Assembly (NCBI GenBank): GCA_037200045.1
Contig: JBBCHM010000001.1
Coordinates: 558,001-622,000 of the forward strand
DNA from: Rhizomicrobium sp.
Lineage (GTDB): Bacteria > Pseudomonadota > Alphaproteobacteria > Micropepsales > Micropepsaceae
Direction: 5' to 3'
Length of the DNA: 64,000 bases
Made by a program: the position numbers and the translations under genes. The notes under the pieces are model-generated. The model saw only the letters and a list, made by a program, of their open reading frames with translations, did not search any database and was not told the origin of the DNA. Every line of letters begins with the position of its first letter. The stretch's first letter is position 1. Of the stretch, positions 62,220 to 64,000 are shown in pieces.

Positions 62220-63381
62220 CCAACGGCCTCAGTGGTTGACACATTTGGCCCATGATCTTTGGGTTATCGAGGCGATATTGTCTGGGTGGCTGAGCAAGCT
62301 TCGCCAAGCGTTGCAACAAGCATCGAGGATGGCGTCGTAGTCCTTGAAGACGCGGTTTGCGAGATGGTTCTGGCGCAGGAACTGCCAGACATTCTCGACC
62401 GGGTTGAGTTCGGGGGCGTAGGCCGGCAACGTCAGCAGCGAGATGTTGGACGGCAGGTGGGTGATGGCTTTCTCGTGATAGCCAGCGCCATCCATGACCA
62501 GGACAGCGTGGGCGCCTGGCGTGACGGCCCGGCTGATCTCCTTGATGTGTGCCGTCATCGCCCTGGTATTGGCGCAAGGAAGAACCAGACCGGCGGCACA
62601 GGCGCGCTCGGGACAGACCGCGCCGAAGAGGTAGGCCCACTTGTAGCGCTGATCGCGCGGCGCGGTGGGGCGTGTCCCGCGCCGCGCCCACATTCTGGTC
62701 AAGCTTCCCTTCTGGCCGATCCGGGCTTCATCCTGGAACCAGATCTCGATCGGCTTGGTTTTGGCGGCATCCGGCAAGGCGCGATCGACAAGCTGCGCGA
62801 AGTTTTTTTGAACGCCTCTTGGGCATCGGCGTCTGCTTTGGGATGGCGCGGGCGAACCGACATATGACTGAAGCCAAGCCGGTCCAGCACCTTGCCCACG
62901 GTGCGCTCGTGAAGCGCAACGCCAAAGCGCGCGGCGATCACGTCGCGAAGATCGACGCGGCGCCAGCGCACGATACCGTCGTTCGCAAGATCGGGACCTT
63001 GCTCCACAATCTGGGCAAGTTCAGCCTCCTGCTGCTCCGTCAGCCGGGGCGTTGGGCCTGGAGCCTTGCGGTCGACAAGACCATCGACGCCTGACGCATT
63101 ATAGCGATGCACCCAGTCGCGCAGCGTCTGGCGATCCATGCCGCACGCCGTTGCCGCGTCCGTGCGAGACGTGCCTTCCAGCACCAGTGCCAGCGCCAAC
63201 AGCCGGCGAGCTTGATCGGCGTGCCGCGTCTTGGCCGCCTCCCGCCGCAAATCCGAAGCACTGTGTTCCGGACGCATAATCTTGATCGCCATCGCCGATC
63301 CCCTTCGCGAATCACCTCGCAAAGCGAATCACAGACAGCGGCCCCGTTGAATCCTCACGAGTCAGAAACTAAGGCCGTTGG
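62220..63381 (-). mobile_element. IS630-family insertion sequence (1,162 bp)
   Basis: Terminal inverted repeats at 62220-62240 and 63361-63381 match at 17 of 21 positions (both begin CCAACGGCCT read inwards). Both are flanked by TA (62218-62219 and 63382-63383), the TA target duplication of IS630/Tc1-mariner elements. One transposase gene on the minus strand in two frames joined by an A7 slippery site. It interrupts the displaced rhs tail, splitting an upstream TCTGAATAC that also occurs in the intact rhs tip at the same relative place. Confidence 0.92.
62229..63292 (-). CDS. IS630 transposase, made by -1 frameshift
   Basis: The first frame (ATG 63292, after GGGGATC) encodes a helix-turn-helix region: 'SRTDAATACGMDRQTLRDWVHRYNASGVDGLVDRKAPG' and 'RTVGKVLDRLGFSHMSVRPRHPKADADAQEAFKK'. 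On the minus strand AAAAAAA (62803-62809) lets the ribosome slip back one base into the second frame: 'NFAQLVDRALPDAAKTKPIEIWFQDEARIGQKG', then 'VLVMDGAGYHEKAI' and 'PELNPVENVWQFLR'. This gives the DDE triad (Asp in FQDEARIG, Asp in VMDGAGYH, Glu in NPVENVW). The joined protein is 354 residues. Unshifted, the first frame ends at 62699. Both frames are free of other damage, so the element may be active. Confidence 0.9.
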
Positions 63382-63383
63382 TA

Positions 63384-63532
63384 TAATTGTCTCGGGATGG
63401 GGACGCGTCCACGATGATGGCGCCGTATTCTATGCATCCATCGTGGCGCTTTCGTCGAAATATATTTCGGCTTACGGTCTGCTTGGGAAAGATTGCCGGA
63501 AATCAGACAGTCACTCCTGCCGGGGCATGGCG
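63384..63532 (+). pseudogene. fragment of Rhs C-terminal tip (displaced)
   Basis: The bases match the last 130 bases of the rhs gene (61528-61661) with scattered changes. In frame it reads 'VFYASIVALSSKYISAYGLLGKDCRKSDSHSC', compared with 'YYVSAMALSSKYIPAYGLPGKDCRKSDEHHC' in the intact protein. The stop of the intact copy (TGCTGA) has become TGCCGG, and the IS630 element cuts off everything upstream. It cannot be expressed as toxin. Confidence 0.85.
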
Positions 63533-63970
63533 ATGCAAATACGAGATATCGTGGCGTTCTGCCCCCTGCTTCTGCTGGGATGTGGGAGCACGTCCGGCAT
63601 ATATACGATCTGATACACGGTCGATGTCGCGCCGCCTGCCGAAGCGGTTACCCTACAGCGGGCCGACAACGCGATTGAAAAAAGTGGATTTGTTCTCACG
63701 TCGCAGCCAGGCAATCGGGTTAGATTCAGCCGAGACAAAAGCGCAATACTTCTTCAAGTCTGGCAATGGCAACTGCGGACATCGACAAATGTCGCTGTCT
63801 ATAAGGAGGTCGATTCATACAGCCTCAATCTCACAGACTATCAAACGGTCGGCGTGGATTTGGTGGGCGATCCCTGCCGCAAATATTTGGAGCTTGTGTC
63901 GGCCTTGAAAGCCGAGTTCGGAGCGCAACAGTCGCGGCTTACGTTCCGCAAGAAACCCTGCAATCCGTAG
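63533..63970 (+). pseudogene. second copy of the lipoprotein/immunity gene with internal stop
   Basis: Same length (146 codons with stop) and no gaps against the gene at 61673-62110; about 60% identical in protein by eye. The lipobox 'LLLLGC' and terminal 'SRLTFRKKPCNP' are kept. Codon 27 is TGA (63611-63613) where the intact copy has GGA, so one base change ends translation after 26 residues. Everything downstream stays in frame, so the loss is recent or partly read through. Divergence of the copies suggests two related toxin-end/immunity alleles and not a fresh duplication. Confidence 0.88.
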
Positions 63971-64000
63971 TGAACGCAATCCCCGTCTAAGCCGCGTCAA

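Noticed and set aside
1..64000. CRISPR array, rRNA, intact tRNA, replication origin or prophage genes
   Set aside because: No regularly spaced repeats, rRNA-like segments, full tRNA cloverleafs or phage structural genes were seen; the only tRNA sequence is the 3' fragment at 43090-43133.

Overview
The window is GC-rich DNA from a free-living, Gram-negative heterotroph, most likely an alphaproteobacterium. Gene starts commonly follow GGAG-type ribosome binding sites, many neighbours overlap by ATGA, and one perfect TTAA-N7-TTAA site (the binding consensus of the alphaproteobacterial cell-cycle regulator CtrA) lies in a promoter gap at 26750-26764. The species cannot be named from this sequence. 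Almost all large open frames that run opposite or across the genes listed here are shadows produced by high GC.

Layout. 0-6 kb: cut thioredoxin-like gene, a secreted LprI/DUF3298 protein coupled to a Tat-exported flavin amine oxidase, a GNAT acetyltransferase and a TonB-dependent receptor. 6-8.4 kb: a prolyl-tRNA editing-type deacylase and the spermidine genes speE and speD, which diverge from a gap that holds a good promoter and a structured speD leader. 8.4-12.7 kb: four genes coupled by ATGA overlaps (two phytoene-desaturase-like flavoproteins, a GcvT-like protein, a small protein), a combination I cannot assign to a pathway. 12.7-14.1 kb: an ECF sigma factor, a one-helix membrane protein and a periplasmic CnrX/CpxP-like protein, laid out like the metal-sensing CnrYXH module. 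14.2-17.6 kb: polyamine uptake/use (solute-binding lipoprotein, glutamate-putrescine ligase-like enzyme, AraC regulator). 17.7-34 kb: several peptidases (S9, PepN, M48, Dcp-type M3, S10) mixed with a histidine kinase, a DUF898 membrane protein, two acyl-CoA dehydrogenases and an Rrf2 regulator. 34-43 kb: a multicopper oxidase, then a same-strand series of aldehyde dehydrogenase, HPF-like ribosome factor, alcohol dehydrogenase, NmrA-type reductase, quinone oxidoreductase and a UbiD-type decarboxylase.

From about 43.1 kb the character changes. A 44-base 3' fragment of a tRNA-Arg(CCT) gene, the usual scar of site-specific integration, is followed by about 770 bases without a convincing gene and then a type II secretion locus: gspG alone on the plus strand facing an eleven-gene minus-strand operon (tonB-like, gspE, F, I, J, L, M, C, D, K, O), most of it coupled by 4-base overlaps. 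Diverging from that operon is a 2,045-residue secreted SpvB/FG-GAP/YD-repeat (Rhs) protein with a variable C-terminal domain, followed 11 bases later by a small lipoprotein gene that I propose as its immunity gene. Downstream is a decayed second module: a fragment of the Rhs core, an IS630-family insertion sequence with a TA target duplication and a programmed-frameshift site, a fragment of the same C-terminal tail, and a second full-length copy of the lipoprotein gene killed by one in-frame stop. This is the pattern expected of a polymorphic toxin locus that has exchanged tips and kept a displaced toxin-end/immunity pair. The most interesting hypothesis in the window is that the island pairs a complete type II secretion system with the Rhs toxin it may export.
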